The translations under genes and the position numbers were made by a program. From VRUE01 sp963753585 (lineage in GTDB: Bacteria; Actinomycetota; Thermoleophilia; Solirubrobacterales; 70-9), in NCBI GenBank assembly GCA_963753585.1, contig CAVWCU010000002.1, positions 272,965 through 336,964 of the forward strand: a stretch of DNA of 64,000 bases, written 5' to 3'. A model generated the notes under the pieces. The model did no database searches, was not told the origin of the DNA, and saw nothing but the letters and a program-made list of their open reading frames with translations. Positions 7,628 through 16,044 of the stretch are shown one piece after another; positions within the stretch are counted from its first letter, which is position 1, and each line of letters starts with the position of its first letter.

Positions 7628-8335
7628 TCAGGCCTTCTGGCCTTCGAACTTGTAGCCGACGCCCCGCACGGTGACTACGAGTTCCGGGCGCTGGGGGTCG
7701 CGCTCTACCTTCTGGCGAAGGTTCGAGATATGGACGTCGCAGGCGCGCTCGTCGCCGTCGAACTCGGTCTGCCAGAGCTCCTCCATGATCTGACGGCGGG
7801 CGAAGACCTCGCCCGGGCGGCTGACGAGGAGGCGCAGGAGCTGGAACTCCGAGCGGGTCAGGTTGATCGGCACCTCGCGGACCATGGCGACGTGGCGGAC
7901 GAGGTCGATCGCCACCGGCCCGGCTTCGATCCGCACGGCTTGGTTGAGCGGGCCGCGGTCGAGCTCGCGGCGGCGCAGTTGGGCACGCACGCGGCCGAGC
8001 AGCTCGCGGACGGAGAAGGGCTTGGTCACGTAGTCGTCGGCGCCGACCTCGAGCCCGACCACCTTGTCGACCTCGGCGTCCTTGGCGGTGAGGACGATGA
8101 TCGGCACGGCGCTGCGGGAGCGAACCTCGCGACAGATGTCGAGGCCGCTGGGCCCCGGCATCATGATGTCGAGGATCAGCAGGTCGTAGGGGACGGTGTC
8201 GCCGCTTACTTTTTCGGCGGCTTCGGTGCCGTCGGCCGCGACGTCGACGTCAAAGCCGTCCTGGGCGAGCGCGTAGCCGACCGACTCGCGGACGGAGGGC
8301 TCGTCGTCGGCCACGAGTATGCGCCCGATGCTCAT
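7628..8335 (-). CDS. OmpR/PhoB-family response regulator
   Basis: A 235-residue two-component response regulator. The receiver domain at residues 1-120 has the acidic pocket VADDEPS, the phospho-acceptor Asp in LLILDIMMPG, and the conserved Thr and Lys in IVLTAKD and YVTKPFS. The C-terminal winged helix at about 140-230 ends in the family signature VVTVRGVGYKF. The ATG at 8335 is chosen because GGGAGG lies just upstream and the receiver begins there. The cognate kinase gene is immediately upstream on the same strand, 160 bases away. The signal sensed is unknown. Confidence 0.93.
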   Translation of the reverse strand: MSIGRILVADDEPSVRESVGYALAQDGFDVDVAADGTEAAEKVSGDTVPYDLLILDIMMPGPSGLDICREVRSRSAVPIIVLTAKDAEVDKVVGLEVGADDYVTKPFSVRELLGRVRAQLRRRELDRGPLNQAVRIEAGPVAIDLVRHVAMVREVPINLTRSEFQLLRLLVSRPGEVFARRQIMEELWQTEFDGDERACDVHISNLRQKVERDPQRPELVVTVRGVGYKFEGQKA

Positions 8336-8402
8336 GTGGTCCTCCCGGTAAGTCCGGTGTCGATTTGGCGAGCGAAAACCGAGCACGCCGCGGACGCAGG
8401 GA

Positions 8403-8427
8403 GGCCGAATAGTTCCACTATTTGGCC
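8403..8427 (-). terminator. hairpin between histidine kinase and response regulator genes
   Basis: GGCCGAATAG (8403-8412) and CTATTTGGCC (8418-8427) pair with one G-T wobble around a 5-base loop. It could attenuate or terminate transcription after the kinase, so the regulator may have its own promoter. Confidence 0.5.
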
Positions 8428-8495
8428 GACCGAGGACAAAGGCGGGCGAAGGTTTGCAGCCGCCAAATCGGTGCCGGAATTTGCCGGGTGGACCA

Positions 8496-9797
8496 CTAGG
8501 CCACCGGGGTCGGGCTCGGCTGGGCGATGGGTAGGCGAACCCAGAAGGTGCTGCCCTCCCCCTCGGTCGAGGTGGCGCCGATCTGGCCGCCCATCACGTC
8601 GACCATCCGCCTGGCGATCGCCAGGCCGAGGCCGAAGCCCTCCTGCTTGCGGGTCTCGCTGCGACGGTAGAAGCGCTCGAAGACGCGCTCGATCTCCGCC
8701 GCGGGAATGCCCGTTCCTGTGTCGATGACTTCCATGATCACGTTCGTCTCGCTGTCGCGACGGCCGCGAACCGTAACGGTGCCGGGGGGTGGCGTGTTCT
8801 TGAACGCGTTCGTGAGCAGGCCGATCATCACCTGACGCAGCAGGGTCGGGTCCCCCTTGGCGGCCAGATCGGGCTCGGCCTCGACGACGAGGTCGATGTG
8901 CTTGGGCGGCTCGACCGCGGCAACGACGTCCCGGATCGCGACCGGCACGTCGACCACCTCGGTCTCCCCCGTCCCGACCGACTCGACCCGGGCGAGGGTG
9001 AGCAACGACTGCGTGAGGCGATTCATCCGCTCGGCGTCCTCGCCGAGGCGGGTGAGGAAGTGGTCACGAGCCCGAGGGTCGTCCTTGGCGCCGCTCTGCA
9101 GCACCTCGATCGCGCCGGAGATCCCGGCCAGCGGGTTGCGCAGCTCGTGGGCGGCGTTGGAGACGAAGTCGGCTTCGGCGAACTCGCGCCGCATCTCTTC
9201 GGTGCGATCGCGGACGACGGCGAGGACAGCTCGCTCGCCGGGCAGGGCGCGCGCCTGCATCGCGTAGGCGCGGTCGCCGATCCGCAGCGCCGGGTGAGCG
9301 GCAAAGCCGACCTCGGCGGCGCGCCGGAGCTGGGGCAGCATCGCCTCCGGCGGGCGACCGCCGTCGAGCAGCTCCACCGCGGCGCTGTTTGAGAAGCGCA
9401 CCGGGCCCTCGTCGTCGACCACCATCACCGCGTCGGTGAGGCCGTCGAAGATCGCCTCGAGCTTGTTGCGGTCGGCGGTGAGCACGCCGAAGCTCTCTTT
9501 GAGCGAGGCGCGCATCGACTCCAGGGCGCGCGTGAGGTCACCGATCTCGTCGTCGGGCCCGGAGACCTTCAACGGCACGTCGAAGGATCCCGCGGCCATC
9601 TCCCCTGCGGCCTGGGCCAGGCGAGAGACGCGGTGGGAGATCGCGACCGCGATCAGGAATCCGGCGAGGACGCCGATCAAGACCGACACGACCAGGGCAC
9701 GCTGGTCGTCGCCGAAGAGGTAGACGGCGAAGGCGGTGATCAGCGAGACGGCCGCGAACGCGCCGCCGAGCCACAGCCTCATCCCGATCCTTCTCAT
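8496..9797 (-). CDS. sensor histidine kinase (HAMP-PAS-HisKA-HATPase)
   Basis: A 433-residue membrane sensor kinase. Two transmembrane helices lie at about residues 5-25 and 33-53 with almost no external loop. A HAMP domain, a PAS-like segment (LEAIFDGLTDAVMVVDDEG, FSNSAAVELLDGG), and a HisKA domain follow; its phospho-accepting His sits in NAAHELRNPLAG. An HATPase domain follows, with GLLTNAFKNTPP, DTGTGIP and GFGLGLAIA. Because there is no external domain, it probably senses membrane or cytoplasmic signals, as PhoR/SenX3 kinases do. It pairs with the downstream response regulator. That it is a phosphate sensor is only an inference from architecture. Confidence 0.9.
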   Translation of the reverse strand: MRRIGMRLWLGGAFAAVSLITAFAVYLFGDDQRALVVSVLIGVLAGFLIAVAISHRVSRLAQAAGEMAAGSFDVPLKVSGPDDEIGDLTRALESMRASLKESFGVLTADRNKLEAIFDGLTDAVMVVDDEGPVRFSNSAAVELLDGGRPPEAMLPQLRRAAEVGFAAHPALRIGDRAYAMQARALPGERAVLAVVRDRTEEMRREFAEADFVSNAAHELRNPLAGISGAIEVLQSGAKDDPRARDHFLTRLGEDAERMNRLTQSLLTLARVESVGTGETEVVDVPVAIRDVVAAVEPPKHIDLVVEAEPDLAAKGDPTLLRQVMIGLLTNAFKNTPPPGTVTVRGRRDSETNVIMEVIDTGTGIPAAEIERVFERFYRRSETRKQEGFGLGLAIARRMVDVMGGQIGATSTEGEGSTFWVRLPIAQPSPTPVA

Positions 9798-9913
9798 GAG
9801 CAGTTACTAACACAAACGCCGTTTCGGCAGCCGTGTCTGAGCTTAGCCACGATATTCCGTGGGAAACTCAGACACGCCCCTTGGGGTGGGTTGGGGCCGC
9901 CGGGCCTTCATGG

Positions 9914-9919
9914 GAGAAT
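9914..9919 (+). promoter_or_regulatory. -10-like element of the GT2 gene
   Basis: GAGAAT with 6 bases to the GTG at 9926. The same GAGAAT arrangement with the same spacing precedes the gene at 49292. Confidence 0.45.
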
Positions 9920-9925
9920 CGGCGG

Positions 9926-10654
9926 GTGCGAACCCTGGTGTTCATTCCCGCCTGGAACGAGGAGGACTCGGTCGTCGCGGTGATCGCGGACGTGCGCGAG
10001 CGCATGCCCGGGGCCGACATCCTGGTGATCGACGACGGCTCGGCCGACGAAACCGCGGCGCGAGCACGCGCGGCAGGCGCCCTGGTCGCATCGCTGCCCT
10101 TCAACCAGGGGCTCGGCGCGGCGCTGCAGACCGGCTACCTGCACGCACTGCGCGAAGGCTATGACTTCTGCGCGCACCTCGACGCCGACGGCCAGCACCC
10201 CCCGGCCGAGGTGGCGAGGCTGCTGGAGGTCGTCCGCACCGACCGCGCCGACCTGGTGATCGGCTCGCGCTATCGCGACCCCGGCCCGGCCGAGAGCGAC
10301 GACTACAAGGCGACGATCTCCCGCCGGATCGGCATCGGCGTGTTCCGCTTCTTCCTCACCCTGGCGACGCGCCAGCGCTTCACCGACACGACCAGCGGCA
10401 TGCGCGCCGCGAACCGCAGGGTGATGGCGCTGTTCAGCGAGCGCTACTCGCCCGACTTCGCCGAGATCGAGTCGCTGCAGCTGGCCGTGCGCGAAGGGCT
10501 GCGGGTCGAGGAGGTGCCGGTGCGGATGCTCGAGCGGGCGGGGGGAGCCTCTTTCCTGACGCCGGTGCGCTCTGCGTTCTTCATCTTCAAGGGGTTGATC
10601 GTGCTGCTGGTCGGGCAGTTCCGGCCCCGGCGCAGCGCCGAGGCGAGACGATGA
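9926..10654 (+). CDS. family 2 glycosyltransferase (polyprenol-phosphate sugar transferase type)
   Basis: A 242-residue GT-A fold transferase. FIPAWNEEDSV starts the nucleotide-sugar domain, VIDDGSADET follows, and the DxD-type motif is AHLDADGQHPP. Later motifs are GSRY and TDTTSGMRAANR, typical of dolichol-phosphate mannose synthase-like enzymes. The C-terminus has one hydrophobic segment that could touch the membrane. The GTG at 9926 is preferred because it directly precedes VRTLVFIPAWNE and follows a -10-like hexamer by 6 bases. It overlaps the next gene by 4 bases. GT2-DUF2304 pairs are commonly found together in polysaccharide or lipid glycosylation, but the acceptor is unknown. Confidence 0.85.
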   Translation: MRTLVFIPAWNEEDSVVAVIADVRERMPGADILVIDDGSADETAARARAAGALVASLPFNQGLGAALQTGYLHALREGYDFCAHLDADGQHPPAEVARLLEVVRTDRADLVIGSRYRDPGPAESDDYKATISRRIGIGVFRFFLTLATRQRFTDTTSGMRAANRRVMALFSERYSPDFAEIESLQLAVREGLRVEEVPVRMLERAGGASFLTPVRSAFFIFKGLIVLLVGQFRPRRSAEARR

Positions 10655-11085
10655 GCGCGTTCGTGTTTTTGGCCGCCACCCAGGGGCCCAAGGTCCACCT
10701 CACCGCGCAGACGCGGATCATCGCGGCGGTCCTGGCGATCGCCTTCATGGTCCTGATCCTCGAGCTGATCCGCCGCGACCGCCTCCAGGAGCGCTACAGC
10801 GTCGTCTGGTTCGTCGCCGGGCTGGGGATGCTGGCGGGAGCCGCCTTCCCGGGCCTGCTGGAGCTGGTTGCCGACGCGATGGGCGTGCGCGACACCAACG
10901 TCGCCCTCTTCTCGATCGTGCTGCTGTTCCTGCTCGGGCTGGCGCTCAACTTCAGCGCGATCATGTCGCGCCAAGCAGCGCAGATAACGCGGCTGGCTCA
11001 AGAGCGGGCGCTGGAGAAGGTGCGCGAGCAGGCCGGCTCAGGCGAAAACGGCAGCGAGGCGAAACGCGAGCGCCTCGAGAGCTAG
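10651..11085 (+). CDS. DUF2304 membrane protein
   Basis: A 144-residue protein with three predicted transmembrane helices (about residues 25-41, 52-70 and 85-103), a basic loop IRRDRLQERYSVVWF between the first two, and a charged cytoplasmic tail. The RYSVVW motif and layout match DUF2304 proteins, which accompany GT2 enzymes and may serve as small membrane partners. The start overlaps the GT2 stop (ATGA), implying translational coupling. The 3' end overlaps the convergent holB gene by 48 bases. Confidence 0.8.
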   Translation: MSAFVFLAATQGPKVHLTAQTRIIAAVLAIAFMVLILELIRRDRLQERYSVVWFVAGLGMLAGAAFPGLLELVADAMGVRDTNVALFSIVLLFLLGLALNFSAIMSRQAAQITRLAQERALEKVREQAGSGENGSEAKRERLES

Positions 11086-12117
11086 CTCCTCGGAGACGTT
11101 GAGGTCGAGGCGGCGGCGGGTGTCCTGGACCAGCTCGGCGCCGCGACGGGCACGGGAGGGATCAAGCCCGGCGGCGCAAGTTCGCAGCTCGGCGATTCGA
11201 TCCTGGTTGTAGACGACTTCTGGAGCACCGGAAGCTGTGGCGGCAAGGTCCCGAAACCAGCTCGCGGTGAGCTCGAGGGCAAGGTCGAGCGTCTCAGTTC
11301 TGCGGCGGCGTCCGGCGCGCTTCGCTTCATCGGTGATGTCCTTGGTGCTGCGCTTGATTCCTGCTTCGGCTTCCTCCTCCAGGACCTTGCGGGTGGTCTC
11401 TTCGGCTTCCTCGCCGGCTGCCTCGGCGGATTTGAGTAGCTGGGTCCAGGGGGAGTCCCCCCCGACGGCCCCTCCCATTTCGAGCGCCGCGACTCGGAGC
11501 GCGCGGCCTGAGTCCGAAAGGAGGAAGCGGGCCCGGGCGACATCGCCGGCGGAAAGGCGGGCTGCGGCTGCGAGTTCGTCCGGGGAGCCGTCGCCAGAAA
11601 GCTGAGCTTCGATGGCGTCGGGTGGGGGCGGGGCAAAGTCGATCGGCTGGCAGCGGGACGCGATGGTCTCGAGGAGCTGGGCGGGTTCGGCGGTGAGGAG
11701 GATCAGGTGAACGAAATCGGGGGGCTCCTCCAGGGTCTTCAGCAGGGCATTCTGGCTCTCGTCGCGCATCGACTCGGCTGACTCGATCACGAAGACTCGC
11801 TTCTCGCCCTCGAACGGGCGATAGGAAGCTGAGCGGATCACCTTCTCGCGGACCTCCTCGACCATGTGCTGGGCACCGGGAGGTCGGAGCCAGACGAGGT
11901 CGGGGTGGGGCGAAGGGTCGAGCAGGGCGCGGCGGCGGGCGTCGTCGGGGTCGGGTGCACCGACGACGAGGATCTCCGCGGCGAAGGCCCGCGCGGCGGC
12001 GGCCTTCCCGGCCCCGCGCGGGCCGCGGAAGAGGTACGCGTGCGACGGGCCCGACGCGAGTGCCGCGCTCAGCGCTACCCGAGCCCGCGGCTGGTGCTCA
12101 AGCGGCAGCTCGGGCAC
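11038..12117 (-). CDS. holB: DNA polymerase III subunit delta prime
   Basis: A 359-residue clamp-loader subunit. The AAA+ nucleotide-binding region begins with AYLFRGPRGAGKAAAARAFA, a Walker A-like loop. It is followed by the conserved segment VFVIESAESMRDESQNALLKTLEEPP and a sensor segment LLTAEPAQLLETIASRCQ. No zinc-module cysteine cluster is visible between them. The GTG at 12117 is chosen because homology starts right after it; the start lies inside the 3' end of tmk (20-base overlap), as in other actinobacteria where holB follows tmk. The stop overlaps the convergent DUF2304 gene. Confidence 0.85.
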   Translation of the reverse strand: MPELPLEHQPRARVALSAALASGPSHAYLFRGPRGAGKAAAARAFAAEILVVGAPDPDDARRRALLDPSPHPDLVWLRPPGAQHMVEEVREKVIRSASYRPFEGEKRVFVIESAESMRDESQNALLKTLEEPPDFVHLILLTAEPAQLLETIASRCQPIDFAPPPPDAIEAQLSGDGSPDELAAAARLSAGDVARARFLLSDSGRALRVAALEMGGAVGGDSPWTQLLKSAEAAGEEAEETTRKVLEEEAEAGIKRSTKDITDEAKRAGRRRRTETLDLALELTASWFRDLAATASGAPEVVYNQDRIAELRTCAAGLDPSRARRGAELVQDTRRRLDLNVSEELALEALAFRLAAVFA

Positions 12118-12691
12118 GCACCGCCTCCAGCACTCGTTCGTGGACCTCCTCGACGCTGCCGTCAGCATCCACGACAACGACGCGGTCGGAGGCGATCTTG
12201 GCGATCTCCTCGTAGGCCTCGGCGACGGCGCGCTGGAGCGCCAGGCCCTCGGACTCGAAGCGGTCCTCGCCCTCGGCGCGGGCGAGGCCGGTCTCGGGGT
12301 CCAGGCGCAAGAGCACGGTGACATCCGGCCAGAGGCCGTCGATCACCGTGTCGGTGAGCGAGAGCACGTGGCTGGTCCCCAGCTCTCGCGCGCCGCCCTG
12401 ATAGGCGACGCTGGAATCGGCGAAGCGATCCGCCACGACGTCCCTCCCAGCCTCCAGCGCCGGGCGGATCACGCGGCTGACCAGATCGGCGCGCGCCGCG
12501 GAGAAGAGCAGCAACTCGGCGAAGGGGTCGAGCTCGAGCGAGGGGTCGGCGAGCAGCTCGCGGATCCGCTCCGCCGCCTCGGTCCCACCGGGCTCGCGGA
12601 TCAGCAGGGTCTCGGGGCCCAGCGCCTCGGCCAGCAGCTTCGCCTGCGTGCTCTTGCCTGAGCCGTCAATGCCCTCCAGCGAGACGAACAT
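12098..12691 (-). CDS. tmk: thymidylate kinase
   Basis: A 197-residue kinase converting dTMP to dTDP. The P-loop is EGIDGSGKST at residues 5-14. The dTMP-binding REPGGTEAAERIR segment follows, then DRFADSSVAYQG with the conserved DR(F/Y) motif. The ATG at 12691 begins MFVSLEGIDGSGKST, the usual N-terminus; an upstream in-frame ATG at 12718 would add nine residues without family support. It overlaps holB downstream and follows topA on the same strand, separated from it by a strong hairpin at 12733-12757. Confidence 0.93.
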   Translation of the reverse strand: MFVSLEGIDGSGKSTQAKLLAEALGPETLLIREPGGTEAAERIRELLADPSLELDPFAELLLFSAARADLVSRVIRPALEAGRDVVADRFADSSVAYQGGARELGTSHVLSLTDTVIDGLWPDVTVLLRLDPETGLARAEGEDRFESEGLALQRAVAEAYEEIAKIASDRVVVVDADGSVEEVHERVLEAVRARAAA

Positions 12692-12732
12692 CAAATGACG
12701 GCCCCAGATCGGCGCCATGCGGCGTCCTCAGT

Positions 12733-12757
12733 CGCCCGAATAGCGCTGCTATTCGGG
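12733..12757 (-). terminator. topA intrinsic terminator
   Basis: GCCCGAATAGC (12733-12743) and GCTATTCGGGC (12747-12757) form a perfect 11-bp stem with a 3-base loop, 37 bases past the topA stop and 42 bases before tmk. It shares the GAATAG/CTATT core with the hairpin at 8403-8427. Confidence 0.65.
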
Positions 12758-12793
12758 CTCCCTGCGTCCTTGCCTGGCGACGCCTGGGTCACG

Positions 12794-15034
12794 TCATTTA
12801 GCGGTGGCTTTGGCCCGTTTCCGTTTGCGAGTCGCGGTCGCCGTCTTGTCCTCATCGCCTTTTGGCAGCGGCTGCTTCGCCATCGCTTCCTTGGCCGCTT
12901 TCGCCGCTTCGCGCTCGGCGCGGCGTTTCTTCATCTCCTGCATCGACTCGCAATCGTCGTTGAGGCAGAGGTTCCAGGGCCGCCCGCGGAAGGGCTGAAC
13001 TTTCAGCCGCGGCGTCTCGCCGCAGACCGAGCAGCGTTCCTCGAGTTTGAAGACGTCGCCGCGCTGGGGCAACGGGAAGGTCTGGTCGCAGGACTCCGGG
13101 TCGTCCAGAGTCCAGCCGCTGCAGCCGACGAAGCGTTTGCCCGATTTTTTTGCCCGGATCACCCGCAGCATGTGAGGAGAGCCGTCCTCCTTTTTGCGAC
13201 CGGCTTCCTCGCAGACCTTGCAGGGGCCGAGGATGCGGTCCTCGTCCATCCCCTTCCAGACGACTTTGGCCAGGTCTTCGCGGCTCGCGTCTATCTCGGT
13301 CCAGGTGCTGTGAAGGAGCTCACGGCTGTCCCCTACGACGCCGTCCTTGGTCATCTCGCCGGCGGCGATCTGGTCCATCTCGGCCTCGAGCTGCGCGGTC
13401 ATCTCCGGCGTCGCCATCCGCGGCACGAACTTCTTGAACGCCTCGTACATCGCTATCCCCGTCTCCGTGGGGACCGGCGGGTTGCTGTAGACGTAGCCGC
13501 GGTCGAAGAGCTTCTTGATGATGTCGGCGCGGGTCGCCTTGGTGCCGAGCCCGCGCTCCTCCATCATCTCGACCAGCTTCGCCTGCGAGATGCGCGAGGG
13601 CGGCTGGGTCTCCTTGTCGAGGACCCAGGGATCGCCGTCGAGCTCGAGGCTCTGGCCCTCGGCCAGCGCCGGGATCTCCTCGTCGGAGGAGCGGGCGTAA
13701 GTGTAGATGCCGGCGAAGCCGGGGTCGACGACGACCGAGCCGCGGACGAAGTAGGTCTGCGAGCCGGCCTCGATGTCGGCGCGGGTGGACTCGGTGATCA
13801 TCGGCGGGCTGAAGGTGGCGAGGAAGCGGCGCACGACGAGTTCGTAGACGCGCTTCTTGGGACCGTCGCCGAGGGCACCGGGGTGGATCGCCTGGGTCGG
13901 GTAGATCGGCGGGTGGTCGGTGGTCTCTTTTTTGCCGCGGGTCGGCTGCAGCTCGCCCTCGAGCAGGCCCGACGCGGCGGAGAACTCCTTGATCCGCACC
14001 AACGAGGTGACCAGCTCGCGCAGCGGCAGCGAGACCGGGTAGACGGTGTTGTCCGTACGCGGGTAGGAGATGAAGCCGTCCATATAGAGGTCCTCGGCGA
14101 GCCGCATCGCGCTGGAGGGGGTGATGCCGAGGCGGCTGGAGGCGTCGGTGGTGAAGGCGGTCGTGTTGTAGGGCGTCGGCGGCTTGCGGGTGTTCTTGCG
14201 CGCCGTCACGGCCTTGACCGTGCCCGGGCCGGCGGTGCCGGCGAGCGCCGCGTCCGCCTCGGCCTTCTCCCAGAACTTGTCGGTCTCGTGGTGGGCCTCG
14301 AAACTGCCGTCGGGGTGCTGGAACTTGGCGAACAGTTCCCAGAAGGGCTTGGGGACGTGGGCGCGGCGCTCCATCTCGCGCTCGACGACCAGGCCCAGGG
14401 TCGGGCTCTGCACGCGGCCGACCGAGAGGAAGTTGGAGCCGAAGCGGCGAGTGCTGAGCGAGACCGCGCGGGTCAGCGTCGCGCCCCAGAGCAGGTCGAT
14501 GTCCTGGCGGGCGGCGCCGGCGTTGGCGAGCGGGTAGGAGAGCTCGTCGAGCTCTCCGAAGGCGCGCTCGATCTCTTCCTTGGTCAGGGCCGAGTAGCGG
14601 GCGCGCTTGACCCGCAGCGTGCCGGCCTTGGTTTCCTCGCGCGTACCCAGCTCCGGGTTGGCGTCGAGCATCTCCTCCAGCGCCTCGAGCCCGATCAGCT
14701 CGCCCTCGCGGTCGAAGTCGGTCGCGATCACCAGCTCGTCGGCTTCTTTGGCGACTTTGCGGATTGCCTTGACGACGTTTTTGTCGGTCGGCTCCTTGAT
14801 CAGCTCGGCGTCGATCAGGTCGTGCAGGTCCGTTTTCTGCCAGTTCGAGTAACCCTCGGGGAAGGCCGGGCCGAGCACGTGCCCCTTCAGCCCGATCGTC
14901 CTGTGGTCGCCGTCGGCGTCGCTCCAGGTGTAATACGGGACTTTGAAGGTTTTGTCGCTGGTCGCGCTCCCCTTGCTGAGGAAGGTCGCGATCTTCTCGG
15001 CGCTGTTGTTCTTCTCGGTGACGATCAGCCGCAT
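12794..15034 (-). CDS. topA: DNA topoisomerase I (type IA), archaeal-type sequence
   Basis: A 746-residue type IA topoisomerase that relaxes negative supercoils. The Toprim domain starts MRLIVTEKNNSAEKIA and includes VIATDFDREGELIGLEAL, which holds the metal-binding acids. The catalytic Tyr lies in GFISYPRTDNTVYP. C-terminal zinc-ribbon cysteines occur in CKVCEE, GCSGW, CSVCGE and CLNDDCES, followed by a Lys/Arg-rich tail. The N-terminal segment GLKGHVLGPAFPEGYSNWQ is like archaeal TopA, not the bacterial SPTKAKTI/GHIRDLP pattern. The ATG at 15034 is supported by TACCCT 9 bases upstream. It is divergent from the epimerase gene. It may be the only topoisomerase I, but that cannot be judged from this window. 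Confidence 0.9.
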   Translation of the reverse strand: MRLIVTEKNNSAEKIATFLSKGSATSDKTFKVPYYTWSDADGDHRTIGLKGHVLGPAFPEGYSNWQKTDLHDLIDAELIKEPTDKNVVKAIRKVAKEADELVIATDFDREGELIGLEALEEMLDANPELGTREETKAGTLRVKRARYSALTKEEIERAFGELDELSYPLANAGAARQDIDLLWGATLTRAVSLSTRRFGSNFLSVGRVQSPTLGLVVEREMERRAHVPKPFWELFAKFQHPDGSFEAHHETDKFWEKAEADAALAGTAGPGTVKAVTARKNTRKPPTPYNTTAFTTDASSRLGITPSSAMRLAEDLYMDGFISYPRTDNTVYPVSLPLRELVTSLVRIKEFSAASGLLEGELQPTRGKKETTDHPPIYPTQAIHPGALGDGPKKRVYELVVRRFLATFSPPMITESTRADIEAGSQTYFVRGSVVVDPGFAGIYTYARSSDEEIPALAEGQSLELDGDPWVLDKETQPPSRISQAKLVEMMEERGLGTKATRADIIKKLFDRGYVYSNPPVPTETGIAMYEAFKKFVPRMATPEMTAQLEAEMDQIAAGEMTKDGVVGDSRELLHSTWTEIDASREDLAKVVWKGMDEDRILGPCKVCEEAGRKKEDGSPHMLRVIRAKKSGKRFVGCSGWTLDDPESCDQTFPLPQRGDVFKLEERCSVCGETPRLKVQPFRGRPWNLCLNDDCESMQEMKKRRAEREAAKAAKEAMAKQPLPKGDEDKTATATRKRKRAKATAK

Positions 15035-15043
15035 GGGGCGGCG

Positions 15044-15049
15044 AGGGTA
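15044..15049 (-). promoter_or_regulatory. topA -10 element (leaderless)
   Basis: TACCCT on the minus strand, with 9 bases to the topA ATG at 15034. It faces the epimerase promoter 24 bases away. Confidence 0.6.
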
Positions 15050-15072
15050 GCAGGGGCGCTGGGCGGCGCCTG

Positions 15073-15078
15073 TAGGAT
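15073..15078 (+). promoter_or_regulatory. epimerase -10 element (leaderless)
   Basis: TAGGAT, then CGCCGCCCA, then ATG at 15088. Sequence and spacing closely match TAGAGT at 36757 and TAGGAT at 59470. Confidence 0.65.
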
Positions 15079-15087
15079 CGCCGCCCA

Positions 15088-16020
15088 ATGAAGGCACTGG
15101 TGACAGGCGGCGCGGGCTTCATCGGCTCCAACCTGGTCGACGCGCTGTTGGCTCGGGGCGAGGAGGTGGCGGTCGTCGACGACCTCTCGACCGGGCGGCG
15201 CCAGAACCTCGACGGGGCGCTGGCGAACGGCGCGACGCTGGTCGAGGCCGACATCCGCGACCGCTCCGCGATGGAGGAGCTGGTCGGCCGCGAGCGCCCC
15301 GAGGTCGTCTTCCACCTTGCCGCGCAGATCGACGTGCGCAAGTCGATTGCCGACCCGGCCTTCGATGCATCGATCAACGTCGGCGGCACCGCCAACGTGC
15401 TCGAGGCGGCACGCGGCGGCGGCTCCCGACGGGTCATCTTCGTCTCCACCGGCGGCGCGATCTACGGCGAGGGCGAGGGCAAGACGTTGCCGTTGGGCGA
15501 GGGCTCCCCGGTCGAACCGCTCTCCGCCTATGGCCAGAGCAAGTTTGCCGGCGAGGGTTATCTGGCGCTGTACGAGCGTCTCTACGGCCTCTCCACCGTC
15601 GCCCTGCGCCTGGGCAACGTCTACGGCCCCCGCCAGGACCCGCTCGGCGAGGCCGGCGTGATCGCGATCTTCTGCGGGCGGCTGCGCGGCGGCGAACGCC
15701 CGACCGTGTTCGGCGACGGCAGGCAGACCCGCGACTACATATATGTGGGCGACGTGGTCGCCGCCGCGATCGCGGCGGCGGAGTCCGAGGCGACCGGCCC
15801 GATCAACGTGGGCACCGGCATCGAGACCGACGTTCTGGAGCTGGCCCGCCTGCTCGGCGAGCTGGGCGGCGTCGAGAGCTTCGAGCCCGAGCTCGCTCCT
15901 GCGCGCACCGGTGAGGTGCAGCGGATCTCGATCGACCCGGGGCGAGCCGAGCGTGAGCTTGGCTGGAAGGCGCAGACCCGCCTCGAGGACGGCCTCCGCC
16001 TGACGCTCGACTCCATCTAA
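15088..16020 (+). CDS. NAD-dependent epimerase/dehydratase (UDP-glucose 4-epimerase-like)
   Basis: A 310-residue extended SDR. The NAD-binding loop is GGAGFIGSN at residues 7-15, with VVDDLSTG as the adenine-ribose contact. The active-site Ser is in VSTGGAIYGEG, and the catalytic Tyr and Lys are in YGQSKFAGEGY. Later motifs GNVYGPRQDP and TRDYIYVGDV are typical of GalE and related nucleotide-sugar epimerases. The start has no Shine-Dalgarno sequence and lies 9 bases after TAGGAT. The true substrate (UDP-glucose, UDP-glucuronate or another) cannot be told from sequence. It may supply sugars for the GT2 enzymes nearby. Confidence 0.85.
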   Translation: MKALVTGGAGFIGSNLVDALLARGEEVAVVDDLSTGRRQNLDGALANGATLVEADIRDRSAMEELVGRERPEVVFHLAAQIDVRKSIADPAFDASINVGGTANVLEAARGGGSRRVIFVSTGGAIYGEGEGKTLPLGEGSPVEPLSAYGQSKFAGEGYLALYERLYGLSTVALRLGNVYGPRQDPLGEAGVIAIFCGRLRGGERPTVFGDGRQTRDYIYVGDVVAAAIAAAESEATGPINVGTGIETDVLELARLLGELGGVESFEPELAPARTGEVQRISIDPGRAERELGWKAQTRLEDGLRLTLDSI

Positions 16021-16031
16021 CCCCACATCAC

Positions 16032-16037
16032 TAACCT
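16032..16037 (+). promoter_or_regulatory. -10 element of the siroheme dehydrogenase gene
   Basis: TAACCT with 7 bases to the ATG at 16045, in the 24-base gap after the epimerase gene. Confidence 0.5.
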
Positions 16038-16044
16038 CCATCAC

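Noticed and set aside
12695..15091. Long plus-strand frame opposite topA
   Set aside because: Composition is low-complexity and topA on the minus strand has complete motifs, so this is a mirror frame.
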